DNA from: Loripinus fragilis
Lineage: Eukaryota > Mollusca > Bivalvia > Lucinida > Lucinidae
Length of the DNA: 64,000 nt
Assembly (NCBI GenBank): GCA_964019695.1
Contig: OZ026520.1
Coordinates: forward strand, 95,023,824 to 95,087,823
Direction: 5' to 3'
Part shown: piece after piece, positions 1-11,629 of the stretch
Numbering within the stretch: position 1 is the stretch's first letter
Layout of the letters: each line of letters starts with the position of its first letter
Position numbers and translations under genes: made by a program
The notes under the pieces: model-generated
What the model saw: the letters and a program-made list of their open reading frames with translations, nothing else
Told to the model about the DNA's origin: nothing
Database searches by the model: none

Positions 1-90
1 GGTTGAGCGGCTCTTCCTCGCGGTGCCACGGGGTTGTCTGCAGTTTGTGATTGTGGTATTTCCTGATCATACTCACTTACTATTTTTTAA
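1..90 (+). mobile_element. Naiad F2 terminal fragment at the window edge
   Basis: GGCTCTTCCTCGCGGTGCCA, GTCTGCAGTTTGTGATTGTG, TTTCCTGATCATACTCACTT; continues off the left edge. Confidence 0.8.
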
Positions 91-215
91 GATGCCACTC
101 AAAAATAGACAAAACAAAGGTCTTAAAGCCATGTGGTAGCTTAATGCAGATAAAAATTCTTGTAGATGCATTTTGCAATATTTCTGACCTGCATTAAGCG
201 AGTTTTGGTCTTGAC

Positions 216-290
216 AGTAAGAAAGATGGCAAAGATCAGGAAACGATACAATCAAGTACCACACCTGACCCAGGATACCACAAGGGAAAG
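216..290 (-). mobile_element. Naiad F1 terminal fragment
   Basis: AGTAAGAAAGATGGCAAAGA, ATACAATCAAGTACCACACC, TGACCCAGGATACCACAAG: the outermost part of the F1 tail. Confidence 0.8.
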
Positions 291-540
291 TAATACTAAT
301 ATTCTTTATTTCCTCTACAAGTGAAGAGCATGTATAGATTATACAAATACAATAGCAATATAGAAAACATAATTCATATATACATATGTACACCACTATT
401 TGCCCTTTGAAAACTAATGGCCTCCACCCTCTTGCCGGATATAGCAGACCAGGGGCGGTCTATTGGATATATATAGGGGCGCCAGCTATAATTTATATCT
501 TTTATCTGAAGACCCTTTTTATTATTTATATATTTATTGC

Positions 541-604
541 AAGCAGTGTAGATCCTGATGAAACGCCGCATTATGCAGCATTTCATCTGGGTCTTCACTG
601 TTCG
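541..604. repeat. CCTGATGAAACGCCGC palindrome
   Basis: GCAGTGTAGATCCTGATGAA and TTCATCTGGGTCTTCACTGT are inverted arms around CGCCGCATTATGCAGC. Looser relatives at 35362-35412 and 62025-62076. Confidence 0.6.
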
Positions 605-984
605 TAAATGTATCCGTACCGACATAGGGGCCTGTGCAATAGACAAAGTTAAGGCACGCCCATTATGACATTCTTAAAGCCATCCGGTGTAAAATAAGAG
701 AAAGAAAGTCTTTGACAAGTCTTATATGAAAATGTAAAACCTGTCAAAGGCCTTCTTCTCCTCTTTGTCACAGTAAATAATTTCTCATGCGACGTCCACT
801 GAAATCCCATTGCGACTATGGTTTACGTGCCGTCAGCTTCAGCTCAATTGTAAAACACAAGACACAAAAGAAGTACCTTTGACAGCCTTTTTGGGGATTT
901 TATTAAGTAGCTGCTTAAGACAGGTTTTTACTGTAGTTTATATCTTATTTATATGTCTAGTCAGTTTGTTTGTGTATCTTCCTT

Positions 985-1042
985 TTGTTGTCAAGGGTTG
1001 GTCTGTGGTCTGTGTAGGTGGCATTTCCTCGTCATATTAGTT
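985..1042 (+). mobile_element. Decayed Naiad F2 terminal fragment
   Basis: GGTTGGTCTGTGGTCTGTGT, GGTGGCATTTCCTCGTCATA, in the same order as the intact tails. Confidence 0.5.
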
Positions 1043-1332
1043 TGCGTCTTGCAGTCATAATATATTGCCAATATTTGAAATGAACCAAAAAAAATCAAAA
1101 AGTATGTTATTCGATGTCAGAAGAATTTTCTTATTTAACTGAAGCTCACACAACAAATCCTGACTGATCAATCGTTCCCAATACGCATTGTTATTGAAAA
1201 CAGTCTGCTGTTTTCAGATTTGGTATGTTCTCTGAAGGATTAGTTTTCCTGATTATATAGAAGTCATAACAGCTGTCCCACGTCTAGTTGGTAGAACTTC
1301 TCCCAGTACTTCATCGTGTTTTAGTAGATTGA

Positions 1333-1352
1333 CCACCTACACCACCACCACC

Positions 1353-1384
<32 letters not shown>

Positions 1385-1571
1385 CCCCAACACCAACACC
1401 AACACCACCACAATCACCACCACCACCACCACCACCACCACCACCACCACCACCACCACCACCACCACCACCACCACCACCACCACCACCACCAACAACA
1501 ACAACACCAACACCAACACCACCACAATCACCACCACCACCACCACCACCACCAACAACACCACCACCACC

Positions 1572-1603
<32 letters not shown>

Positions 1604-1697
1604 CAACAACACCAACACCAACACCACCACAATCACCACCACCACCACCACCACCACCACCAACACCACCACAATCACCACCACCACCACCACCACC

Positions 1698-1729
<32 letters not shown>

Positions 1730-1910
1730 CAACAACACCAACACCAACACCACCACAATCACCACCACCACCACCACCACCACCACCACCACCACCACCA
1801 CCACCACCACCACCACCACCACCACCAACAACAACAAGAACAACACCAACACCACCACAATCACCACCACCATCACCACCACAACCATCACCACCACAAT
1901 CAGCACCACC
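1333..1910 (+). repeat. (CCA)n/(CAA)n microsatellite with recurring cassette
   Basis: About 580 bases of almost only C and A. The cassette CAACACCAACACCACCACAA recurs (near 1391, 1508, 1615, 1741, 1841) between pure (CCA)n blocks. Long ORFs in several frames are composition artefacts (poly-Thr/Asn or poly-Gly/Val). Confidence 0.95.
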
Positions 1911-1929
1911 TGAAAGTATCCATGATGTT

Positions 1930-2500
1930 CCCATAGTTTTAATAGGTGTCCATTAAATTGCAAGTTATCCTTTTAGTGTAGGTATACTCGTGACTTCTAA
2001 ATTATTAATTTTATATACTATGCTTTGATCACCACCAACGATCTGGTGAGTGGTTTTATGTACCTGAAAATTGCCAGCACACATTTATAGAATATTTGAA
2101 GATGTAAAGAATATATGTATTATGAAAATCGACATATTACTATTTTTTTTTATTAGAGATAGACAACCACAAAATAAGATGATAGACTATGAATGTGATG
2201 AAAGGGCAAAGCTCTTTGATGAGTAGACCTCGAATGTCTTAAACTTGTTTTTATTCATCTTTGTACAACCTCTTTATTTGATCACCAATAAGTAAAAGTT
2301 AAGCCCATAAAACTCTTGCTTTTAAAAGCAGAACAAAAGTAGATTTTATCATAGTTAAATCAATGATATACTGGGAACTTTTAAATGAATACAATGTTTT
2401 TATACAAGGTTATGATTTCAGTTCACGGAAAAAAGATGATTACAAAACTAGAAAGGACACTGAATACTGCATAACAAAACAGGGACCAAACATAAACCCC
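1930..2500. other. No gene recognised
   Basis: AT-rich, no repeats or ORFs supported. Confidence 0.5.
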
Positions 2501-2502
2501 TC

Positions 2503-3305
2503 AGACAATGGGGGCAAAAGCAAAACAAGTTAACAACAACAGACTCACCGCCTTAGAATGGACAGCAACCAAAACCACTGGGGAAAGAGTTGGAGGGAGT
2601 GGGGGGGGGGTAAATATATCTTACTGTCCAAACCTCGCCCTAGATTCTGCTGTTGGTAAAACATATTTAGTATTGAGCTCACATAGTGGCTTGCTCACTT
2701 TTGCAGTGCATTGTCACAGAGAAACAATGAAACAATCTATTCAAATTAACATAGTTACTTTGGTGAAACAAGGAATAAAAGGCTCACATATAGTCAGAGG
2801 TAAAGAAAACCTCAAGCTGAGTCGCGATGGACCAAGCGAAAGACAATCATCAGATCAGGCAGCAACACATCAATAGAAGGTCAGGCCAGGGTCGTCATTA
2901 GGTCTCCGGCCTGACCTACCATTGTGCAATTAAAGTAGAATCTATATAACTAAAATCGTGGTTCGGTTTACAATCGGGCAAACAGACTGCCGCATGGTTT
3001 CCATGTTGCATCCCACTGTTTTTTTTTGTTTTTTTTTTTAAAAAACGTTTGATCGATCACTTACACTAGGCTCTCCAACAATTCTTTTGAATTTATAAAC
3101 TAAATCAGCATAAAATACTGGCTCCGATATGCCATGTTGAAGAGGAGCTTTAAACCAATATTGTATTTAACAATCTAAACTGTTTTATGAAGCGCAGGAT
3201 GTTGATATCCTTGTTTGAATAACTTAGCAGTCAAAATTGGCTTCTGTTGTTGAAGTTACTAATATTAGGACACTCTGTGATAAAATAAATAAGCTGCTAA
3301 GCATC
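2503..3305 (-). pseudogene. Naiad RT C-terminal region and 3' UTR, decayed
   Basis: Minus strand: ISEPVFYADLVYKFKRIVG-like text (~3060-3140) and VKYNIGLK (~3150), matching the thumb/C-terminal part at 56368-57021 with frameshifts, then a 3' UTR (TTTCTTTACCTCTGACTATA) and part of the F2 tail to ~2503. The outer tail is missing. A G run (2601-2610) and a T run (3010-3040) interrupt it. Confidence 0.75.
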
Positions 3306-3388
3306 ACATGTTATTGTTAACAGAGTGCCTTCCGTTGTGCAATATATAAGTTAACAATTTACATTAGAGTTGATGGCACAACCAACTG

Positions 3389-3541
3389 CTGTTACCTGCT
3401 GCTGAGAAAATGCTGACCTCTTGTCTCTTTTGTATGTGATGTTTTCTTGTGTTTTGTCATTTTCTCATATGGTGTCCTGGGTCAGGTGTGGTATTTGTTT
3501 GGTTAGACCCCAGATCTTTGCCATCTTCCTTACTTTTATAC
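3389..3541 (+). mobile_element. Naiad F1 terminal tail
   Basis: GTTACCTGCTGCTGAGAAAA, TGACCTCTTGTCTCTTTTGT, GTCCTGGGTCAGGTGTGG, and end GATCTTTGCCATCTTCCTTA. It faces the reversed Naiad body at 2503-3305. Confidence 0.8.
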
Positions 3542-3544
3542 CAA

Positions 3545-4570
3545 GTAAACCGGAGAATGACAAGTAAGTCAAAATTACTGGCTAGAGCTGAATTAGTCCA
3601 CCATAAGTGTCATGTTTGCCTAGCAAAAGTCAACAACCAAGCACTACCCAACCAATGGATATTTTATGCAAGGGATGATGTGGAGTCAGAGCGATGATCA
3701 GCCTTAGTGCAGTTACAGAGAAATTGTTAAAACGTTGAATGGGATAGAATTAGGCTCCCAGGCTGTCACTTTATATCCTTGCCTCTTTTAAAAGTTTTTA
3801 ACTATGCAAAGGTATGTTTTGTGTTGAGAAGTTCGTCAAAGGTGTACCTAGGCAATTATATCAACCACGCGCCAGTTTCTATAAAGATGCTGCTATTTTT
3901 TATTGTTTAAATAAAAACACTAAGGTTGAAAATTATTGTTATCAAAAGAAGACTTTAAAACCAGTAATAACTTCTCAAGAAACGGCAATTACCTTTTAGA
4001 CACCCGTTTAAAAAGATATTTCGTTTATAGCCGCTGTTGCAGAGCGTCTTTAATCTTCAAAACTATTGTTAGCATATGGTTCAATTAGATCACATATGGT
4101 TAGTTATTGTCCTTTTATAGTCAAGTTTATAAGGTTGTTGTACATTAAAACTGCAATGCCAAAAATGATTTAAATTATTTAACCAATTAGAGCTCAAACT
4201 TTTAAACTAACGGAGAAAAATCTTGTAGACAACGGACGAAAAATTAGAACCAATATACCTCGATGACATACCAGTTTGAACACGTTCTATGAGTTTTACT
4301 TATTGGCTAAACATCTTGGAGCTTGAAACATCGAAGGTTGGAAAAAATATGAAATAAAAGCCAATACTTTATAGCCTGACGACATGCAAAATGTCAGACC
4401 AAGAAAAAGCACATGCGAAATTTTAAGAAACATCAACATACAGGAGTTGTGCACACAAGTTACAGTTTACAAACACACTGAATCTGCCTGACAATTATAC
4501 CAAACGCGTATACACTGCTTCAGACCGTAAAAAAATGACATTGGGATATTAATAACGATTATTATAAAAC
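3545..4570. other. No gene recognised
   Basis: Two short ORFs have no identifiable features; no repeat pairs found. Confidence 0.45.
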
Positions 4571-4604
4571 TTTAGGAGGAGGTGCGCACACAAGGTACTT
4601 CATT

Positions 4605-4775
4605 TCCATATATATATATATATATATACACAGAGGGATATAGTGAATCAACTGAGCCGATAGATGCTGTTAATATTTTGCCTCTAGCGAGATTCGAACC
4701 CACGACCTCGGCAACACCGCCTAGCACTACACCAGACATCAACGCTACCAACTGCGCCACTGAGCCATCCCAAAA
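4605..4775 (-). mobile_element. tRNA-headed SINE-like element with (AT)n tail
   Basis: Minus strand: GGCTCAGTGGCGCAGTTGGT (box A-like) and GTGGGTTCGAATCTCGC (box B-like), ~50 bases apart, then ~90 bases ending in an (AT)n run at 4607-4630. Spacing between the boxes is longer than in a simple tRNA. Confidence 0.6.
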
Positions 4776-4865
4776 AGGATGTTCAGGAAGCGCTGATATT
4801 GATGACGACTGATGCAGTACACGTCGTATATTGGTTCTTTTTCAAAGGATGGCATCTATATAACA

Positions 4866-5208
4866 GCAGAATCTATGGCAAAGATTTGGTACCAGTAAAA
4901 TGCATTTAAGCCAACAGTGGCTAAGGCTGCTGTCCGTTCTAAGGCGGCGGTTCTGTTGCTGTTGATTCGTTGATTATTGTTACTTCCATTGTGGGCGTCT
5001 GTAACCGTTCTATGTTTTGTTGTATGTTACTTTATGTCCATTCTAATGTTACAATCATCTTGATGGTGAAAGGATAGCTGGTTGCTTTGCTTTGTTTGTC
5101 TTCCTGGTGTCTCGTGATTGTTTTGTGGCTCTTCCTCACGGTGCCACGGGTTTTTCTGCAGTTTGTGACAGTTGTTTTTCCTGATCATACTCACTTACTG
5201 TTTTTTTA
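4866..5208 (+). mobile_element. Naiad F2 terminal tail
   Basis: TGGTACCAGTAAAATGCATT, GCTGCTGTCCGTTCTAAGGC, ATCATCTTGATGGTGAAAGG, and the end CCTGATCATACTCACTTACT. Confidence 0.85.
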
Positions 5209-5479
5209 GAAAAATTCGTAGAAGTTGCAAACACAAGGCCATCCATATCTAATTACATGAATAGCATATGTCCAAATGACAAAACACACTTCTGAGAATT
5301 ATATAAAAAAAACAGACATGCACATATAGACCATTACAAAACACGACCATTACAAAACACGTGCAAGGAATTTAGAAACAATCAGCATAAAAACTGTAGG
5401 AAGAGATAAGCGGACAAGGTATTCCCTACCTAAATAAATAATTGAGCTAGTGCATTAGATTTCCAACAATGTGGTATGT

Positions 5480-5546
5480 GCGACTAGCAAAGCCTCAGAT
5501 CAGCCTGCGCATACGCGCAGTCTGATCAGAGCCTTTGCTAGTCGCT
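5480..5546. repeat. Near-perfect palindrome, GATCAGCCTGCGC family
   Basis: GCGACTAGCAAAGCCTCAGA and TCAGAGCCTTTGCTAGTCGC flank TCAGCCTGCGC/GCGCAGTCTGA: the best-preserved member of a dispersed hairpin family (others near 21243, 24540, 24967, 25408, 34028, 36905). Confidence 0.85.
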
Positions 5547-6300
5547 TGAGTATTTTATGATTGTTAAGCTACTGACTGAACACCATTTGGAGTGTCTAAG
5601 CCTCAAGGAGGTTGCAGAGGCTCATCTGAGTCTACACTTGTCAAAATGCCACATTGTTGAAATCTCACGCACTGGCTCAATTATCATTGGTAGAATTTAA
5701 ACCTGAAACATGTCTAGTTCTTAACATGAAGAAATACCCAAATTTATCGGAGAATATATTAAAAAGCACATGCAGATCCTTGACAAAATATATGCAAAGT
5801 TGTAAAATGATCTTTATAAAACTTAAGCACCTTGGAACAACTTCAACAAAATCATTGAAGGAATTTCAACAAAAAAATCATTGAAAGAAGTTCCAACAAA
5901 AATACTGAAATTTTCGCAAGAATTTTATTTTCGCGAATAGCTTTTATCGTTAAGACATATTTGCCATGTTAAAAACTCGCGACTACCTAGGGCATGATTT
6001 ACCTAGATCAAGACGTGTACGACAGAGTAATTTTGCTATTTTTCAGGGGTTTTCCCCACCAAACTCCGCATCCGAGAAGAATAAAACACTCGCAAAAATT
6101 TCCGAATTTACAGAACATGAACTTCTGATTTGACAAAAAGTATCCTAGTGGCTTGAATAAACAAGCCAGCCGAATACTTTACGTTAAGATCCTACTTAAG
6201 TTTGATCGAAATGGAACTGTAACAGTGGCGTCATTGTCATGCTGAAAAGTCTTTTTCCTAACCGTAGCACACATAAAACATCATGGCTCTTCTTTGGAGT
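5547..6300. other. No gene recognised
   Basis: A 76-codon ORF (5654-5884) is not recognisable. Short ATCATTGAA/TTCCAACAAAAA repeats at 5855-5905. Confidence 0.45.
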
Positions 6301-6310
6301 GGCATTAGTA

Positions 6311-7351
6311 TACTAGAGGACTTTGAAAACGCATCACCATATGTTTGCATTTTTCTTGCAAACCGTATATGCGATTGAAAAGTTACTCGCATGTTTTAAT
6401 GTGCAAGCCAGAATAAGAATGAATCAGCCGTTAATTTGGCTGCACTATCACTCGACGCAGCTGATGACGTCACATGGGTACATAGAGCATCCAGTACCTT
6501 TCTGCACAGTTAAATGACGCCTTTTTTTTATTATTTTTGTTTAAACAGTGGCGTGTATGATACCATATCACCAAAAGAGTTTATAAACTTTTTCTAAGTA
6601 AAAGTAATTGATAACTTCAATATCTCGAAAATAAACGTCAAATTTGATTATCAATTTATAGCTCCTTTTTAGAAACATCTCCATAAGTTACCTTTATGCG
6701 CGCTATCATCACTGATATTGACTACATACACTGGCACTCATGCGGGGAAGGCGTTTTGGTGTAAATCATGGCAGGAGATATGCTGTCATGTGATCGAGAA
6801 CGTCTTAAAAATTTACATTAACGTCACTTGCACAATTCAAAAGACACGTGATATAAGCGTAACTTATACATAATACGTCATTTGTGTATGCCCTAAGCCT
6901 ATTCCAATAAAACCTGACAAAAAAATCGAACATTTGAAAGGCCCAAGATGTTGAATTTTATTACTAGACTATAAAAATCAGGGCGGGTGGGGTATGCAAG
7001 TATTTTAAAGGGGTATAATTTTGAGCATACCGAACTGTCAATTCATTTCTAATCGTTCAATGGTGAATGTGCAATCGTGAAAGAAGCAAAGGACGCAAAT
7101 CTGTTGAGTCAGAAATCAAAACTAATGCGTTTTAACTTGCATCTGAATTTGTGTCCTTCAAAATCGACCACCCTGTCTTAAAACGGATACTTTTTCAATA
7201 CCTTAAAGTACATTTACAACCATAAATTCTCTAAGACACATTACAAGGTGGTCAGACTATGATATACAATAACAATTAGATCGCTGACATTCTCAGGGCT
7301 TGTGAAATAAAGGATTTAATCTGGTTGATGCGTTTTCAAAGTCCGTAAGTA
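6311..7351. mobile_element. 1.04-kb TA-flanked inverted-repeat transposon, non-autonomous
   Basis: Left end TACTAGAGGACTTTGAAAAC and the inverse of right end (TACTTACGGACTTTGAAAAC) continue to GCATCA, 26 bases with three mismatches. Both abut TA (6309-6310, 7352-7353), as in Tc1/mariner insertion. No transposase frame. A lone similar end (AAAGTCCGTCAGTATAC) occurs at 46568. Confidence 0.8.
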
Positions 7352-7411
7352 TACGTATTCCATTTCATATAGACTTGAAGTTATAAAATTCTAAATTTGT
7401 ATCGAAAATGG

Positions 7412-7952
7412 TTGTCTTTGGCTGAGCCCACCGTGGCTTAACTTGAGATTGTCTTTAGCTCTGACTATCTGTGATTCACAGCCCATTACTTTGTTTCATA
7501 ACATTGTTTTAATTAGATTAGATCGTTTCTTTGCGATGATATATTTCAATAAATAGGTAACCTCTATGGGAGCTAAATATTTTTGTGTTTTAACAACAAG
7601 ATAATTTGGTACCATTGAAATGCATTTTAGCCCCACATTGGCTTAGGCTGCTGTCCATTCTAAGGCGTAATTTCTTTTCTTGTCGATTCATTGTTTACTG
7701 TTTCCCCGTTTGGTATGGTATGCTCTGTGTTTGGTCCTTTTTTGTTATTCAGTACTTAGTGTCCTGTCTAGTATTGCAATCATCTTGATGATGAAGAGAG
7801 AGAGAGAGAGAGCTGGATGCTTTACTTTAAGTTTCTTTCAAATTTCTTGTGACTGTTAGTGGTCTGTAGCTCTTCCTCACGGTGCCATGTGTTGGTCTGC
7901 AGTGTGTGAATGTGGTGTTTCCTGATTATATCCACTTACATTTTAGAATTAC
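7412..7952 (+). mobile_element. Naiad F2 3' UTR and tail
   Basis: GCTGAGCCCACCGTGGCTTA, TTAGCTCTGACTATCTGTGA, GGTACCATTGAAATGCATTT, CTGCTGTCCATTCTAAGGCG, a (GA)n tract (7794-7815), and GTGTTTCCTGATTATATCC. It continues further upstream into the 3' UTR than most detached tails. Confidence 0.8.
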
Positions 7953-8159
7953 TGGATGAGATTGCCCTTAATTTCTTTCTTTCTTTATCTCTTTCTCTAC
8001 TTTGCATAGGCACAGACTAACAATAAGGAAAAGAGAGGCTTTTTGTGTTGATATTTTTTCATATTCTGGTCCTTCAGGAATATTAGGTTCTGACGGAAAG
8101 CAGAATTCCGCTTAAGCCGGTGCTAGGGGGCGTGAGAATTGTTGCACTTTCCATTAGTT

Positions 8160-8250
8160 CTCATGAACAGACTCAATAAAACCGAGTCTGCTGTTTTCTG
8201 ATATTGTAGGTTCTCTCTATTTCTGAAGGATCCGTTTTCCAGATTATTTG
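8160..8250 (+). repeat. ACTCAATAAAACCGAGTCTGC repeat, pair with 1185-1265
   Basis: AACAGACTCAATAAAACCGA folds on itself (CAGACTC/GAGTCTG) and is followed by TGCTGTTTTCTGATATTG and TTCTGAAGGATCCGTTTTCC. The left-hand relative at 1185-1265 keeps GTCTGCTGTTTTCAGATTTG and CTGAAGGATTAGTTTTCC. Confidence 0.55.
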
Positions 8251-8459
8251 GAGAAATACATATGGTGAAGATGAGCTTCTCAGCCATGCTTGTATTATTT
8301 TATTCTTTTAATAGCCTCAATGTGGAAATAACTCAACTATTCAGCTCGCTCTCCTCCATCAGCCACTGAATGAAAAATCCAACCAAGTAACATTTGCACC
8401 CAACTATGACTCAAAATCAGCCTGGGCATTCGCCAAGTCTGATCAGAGTCCTCACTGTC

Positions 8460-9285
8460 CACATTAATAGAGATCAAGGGTGTGGCTACACTTTGAATAA
8501 ACAGCCAATACTGTGATTAGACAAAATTTCAGGATGATCTGGGTTTTGGCTAGGCACACCTGTTATGTTGTCAGTTTTGTCATGCGCTGGCTCATATGCC
8601 AGATTCTTTGACAGTTATTGGTCATATTTTACAGCAGCATATGCTTGTCTTTTTCCAGTTTAAATACTACAATCGTAACCATCCACATCTTTGGAAGGGA
8701 GACATTACAGAATATACCCAAAGTCATTAATCATTCGACTGCCCAGAGTTGGTGGCTTCCTTAAATTGCAACTTGTCAGTTGATAAAAGAATGTCTACAG
8801 AAAGCCTAGAATATACAAAGGATGCCGGTATGGAAGCCACAGGACAACTTAACAGAGTTGCCCATGTACATTCTGTCCGTGCTGACAGTGACTCTCTTTT
8901 CACCCAATGAGCAGCGTGTAATAACTTTATGAGGCACAAAATACGATGAAGTATTAAAACTTACAAGCCGAAGAAATTTGATATACTGTGAAATATCAAA
9001 CTATTTACGGTTTTAGTTTTGGCTGTCGTAACATCGGGCAATTAAAATGTGCTAACTGGGCAATTAAAATGTGCTAAAATGATTATACTGCAACTGGATA
9101 TCAGGCCCAACCTGTCATTTTGATGGCTTAAACTTTTTGCTTTAAATTTTATTTCTTATTTTAATACATTTGCCAGTTAATATTGAACAAAATTATCAGT
9201 CCTCATAATAATTTCAAAAGTATACACATAAACGATAACAAAAAGTTCATCACTTGCTCATACCAGAACTCTTGTATTATTTTAA
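8460..9285. other. No gene recognised
   Basis: Contains a duplicated GCTAACTGGGCAATTAAAATGT phrase (9040-9080, two copies of its second half) and no supportable gene. Confidence 0.5.
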
Positions 9286-9288
9286 GAC

Positions 9289-9355
9289 TACAGTAAAACC
9301 TCGAAAATTCGAACTTCGACTAGCTAATTCGAAATAAATTTGGGACATTCTGGAT
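9289..9355 (+). mobile_element. pogo/Tigger-like element end
   Basis: TA then CAGTAAAACCTCGAAAATTC and GAACTTCGACT: the CAGTA.AACCTCG end with TA target is typical of pogo-group transposons. Only one end is visible. Confidence 0.55.
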
Positions 9356-9814
9356 AAAGAGAATAGTACATATTCTTTGTCTATTTAAGGGCTGTTTATA
9401 CATGTATTAACCGTAAAAGAAACGCGTTATTGAGACGTTTCTTTTTAAAAAGCAAGAAAAATCTGTATTTGTCCCTTAAAATGATTAATGGAAAATACAA
9501 ATTATATTGCACCAAAAAGATGTTCAATTCAATCAGTTATTCAAGAGTTAAAAGAGACTAGTGTTAATTTCAATTTCTCTTCTCCTTTTGAAATTGGGCC
9601 AGTACACAAGGTTAAGGCACTTATCACATATACGTAAAGTATTTTTAAATCATGCGTACGCAGCTACCTAATGGGGCTAGAGGCCTAATTTTTGGCCTGG
9701 ATCTTCATCTAAGTCCCCTCTTTGTTAGTGCAAGAAGTGAATGCTCTTTTGTACATGCTCGCCGGCGTCTTCACTATTCGCTTATACGATAAGTACCAAA
9801 ATCTGATGAACCGG

Positions 9815-10017
9815 TTTCTTTTAACGCATTGCATGCTGGGTAATTTTTCATACTCATTTGTCATCTGCTGATTTTTTCAAAACCAACTTTTTCGAAAAAT
9901 TCTTTCGGGAATACCATCTGAGTGTCAAACTGTTGGAACCAGACCAGGGTCTGGGTCTGGGTCCAAGCTGTTTGTAAATATTTTCAGCAGACGACACTAG
10001 GAGGCAAGGAGTTAAGA
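9815..10017. repeat. Hairpin element C, copy 1
   Basis: CGCATTGCATGCTGGGTAAT at the left, then GGGAATACCATCTGAGTGTC, arms AAACTGTTGGAACC and GGGTCCAAGCTGTTTG, ends AGGCAAGGAGTTAAG. Confidence 0.65.
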
Positions 10018-10019
10018 TG

Positions 10020-10670
10020 AAGAAGGCTGTTTGAACACATATCTAACATCTTTATAATCCTAATTTAACCTTTAAAGGAATCAAAAGGGCCTAAAGAAAG
10101 TTAAATTCTAGGTGGAAATAATTACCTTTAAACACTGGATACCACAAAACAATAATTGAAGCGAGTCTAAGCAATTTGTTTCATTAAAGAAGTTTTATAT
10201 TTTAATTTGGAGATAAACGGTTATGACAGGTTGTAAATTGACACTATTATGAGCACACCGCCATGTGTGCTTGATACGGAGTTTAAAGTATTACTAGCAA
10301 ATTGCATCTTATTATTTGCTCGACAATCGCGCCAAACCAGGGGCCATTTGCGCACGTGTTTCTGTTGGCATGATGAGCAACTCACGAAACGTATGTAACA
10401 CTGTCGGCACAAAGCTAGACTGGTAACAGACCAGTAAATAGAAAAGTAGTAAAATATGTGAATATAGATATACAAGCATATAAACCTCTGTAAATTTTCA
10501 CTGACTGTCTTATTTACTGTATTCTGAGCAATTGGGAAGTAATAAAGTAGCATATATTTATCTCTATAGTAGTTATAAAACTTTCAGTTAGATGTCTTAA
10601 TACAGGGCCTTAAGACTGGCTAGCACAAAGTTCCCAGATTAGCAAATAAGTAGCTCATGGAATCGAACTT
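10020..10670. other. No gene recognised
   Basis: A 110-codon minus-strand ORF (10221-10553) shows no recognisable domain, low-complexity composition and no splice evidence; taken as chance. Confidence 0.45.
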
Positions 10671-10675
10671 GATAT

Positions 10676-10873
10676 TTTTGCTGACCGTTCCAAGGCGGTG
10701 CTTCTTTTGTGGTCCCTTTTTTGTTATTTATCTTGTCTGTTCCCTGCAGCCTTGTGATCACCTTCTGGGACAGGACTGACCTCTTGGCTCTCTTGTAAGT
10801 TGTGTTTTCTTGTGTTTTTGTCACTTTCCCATATGGTGTTCCGGGTCAGGTCTGATCTTTACCTTCCTTACTT
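10676..10873 (+). mobile_element. Naiad F1 terminal tail
   Basis: TTGCTGACCGTTCCAAGGCG, CACCTTCTGGGACAGGACTG, TATGGTGTTCCGGGTCAGG, and a shortened end CTTTACCTTCCTTACTT. Confidence 0.8.
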
Positions 10874-11125
10874 CTTTGGAGATATAGCTGTCATGCAAAC
10901 AAAAAGCAATACGTGGTATAGTGATAGATATTTTAATACTGATCGGCAGTAAGGTGTTTGAAAGAGGCAAAGACAATGGCTCCAAGAGGCAATTACAATG
11001 TCTATCTACAATAAGGCAATGACAAGGTGTACATACAACATATGTCTTTTCAATAAATTAGATTTTCCATAAGTTGTTTTTCAAAACAAATTCTCAAGTT
11101 CATGTACATTAAATACTTGAGTAAA

Positions 11126-11253
11126 ATGAGCATGTAGAAATGATGTTGTCATGCACCTGGGCGACAATAACAGACCGTCAATATTTGCTCTGGACAGCTT
11201 ATCATGAGGACGTTTCATTGGAATATATTGCTACATCATTTCTACATGCTCAT
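11126..11253. repeat. Perfect 21-bp inverted repeat with 86-bp loop
   Basis: 11126-11146 (ATGAGCATGTAGAAATGATG T) is exactly inverted at 11233-11253. The loop and right arm belong to a 78-codon ORF without recognisable features. Confidence 0.7.
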
Positions 11254-11517
11254 GAGATAGAAGAGAGAAAGAGTAGTTATTATGTTTTTGACAAAAATTT
11301 AGTTGCTATGGTATCGGAAATATTTGATATATTATATGTAAATACTGAACTTCAAAACACGTTTATAAGCATCTGAGCTTGAAGCATAACAGTTGGTAAG
11401 TAGAAAGAGGTCAAACATTATTTATTGCACATTGTTTTTAATTAGTCAGACAGACAATCTTTGGCAGCCAAGCTTATGAAATCGCTGAAATTCTCGCGAT
11501 GTCAGAACTATCATAAA

Positions 11518-11590
11518 ATACAGTAAGACCTCAAAAATTCGAACTTCGATTTTTCAGATCACTCACAAATTCGAAATAAATTTTGAACAT
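11518..11590 (+). mobile_element. pogo/Tigger-like element end
   Basis: TA then CAGTAAGACCTCAAAAATTC, GAACTTCGA and AATTCGAAATAAATTTTG. Parallel to 9289-9355; no transposase. Confidence 0.55.
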
Positions 11591-11629
11591 CTTGCTGAGG
11601 AAGACTTTGTTTACTTCTTGTTATGTGGC

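Noticed and set aside
1311..1963. Three ~200-codon ORFs (poly-Thr/Asn, poly-Gly, poly-Val)
   Set aside because: All are readings of the CCA/CAA microsatellite in different frames; no unique coding sequence.
10221..10553. 110-codon minus-strand ORF as a gene
   Set aside because: No domain, no splice signals that fit, AT-biased composition.
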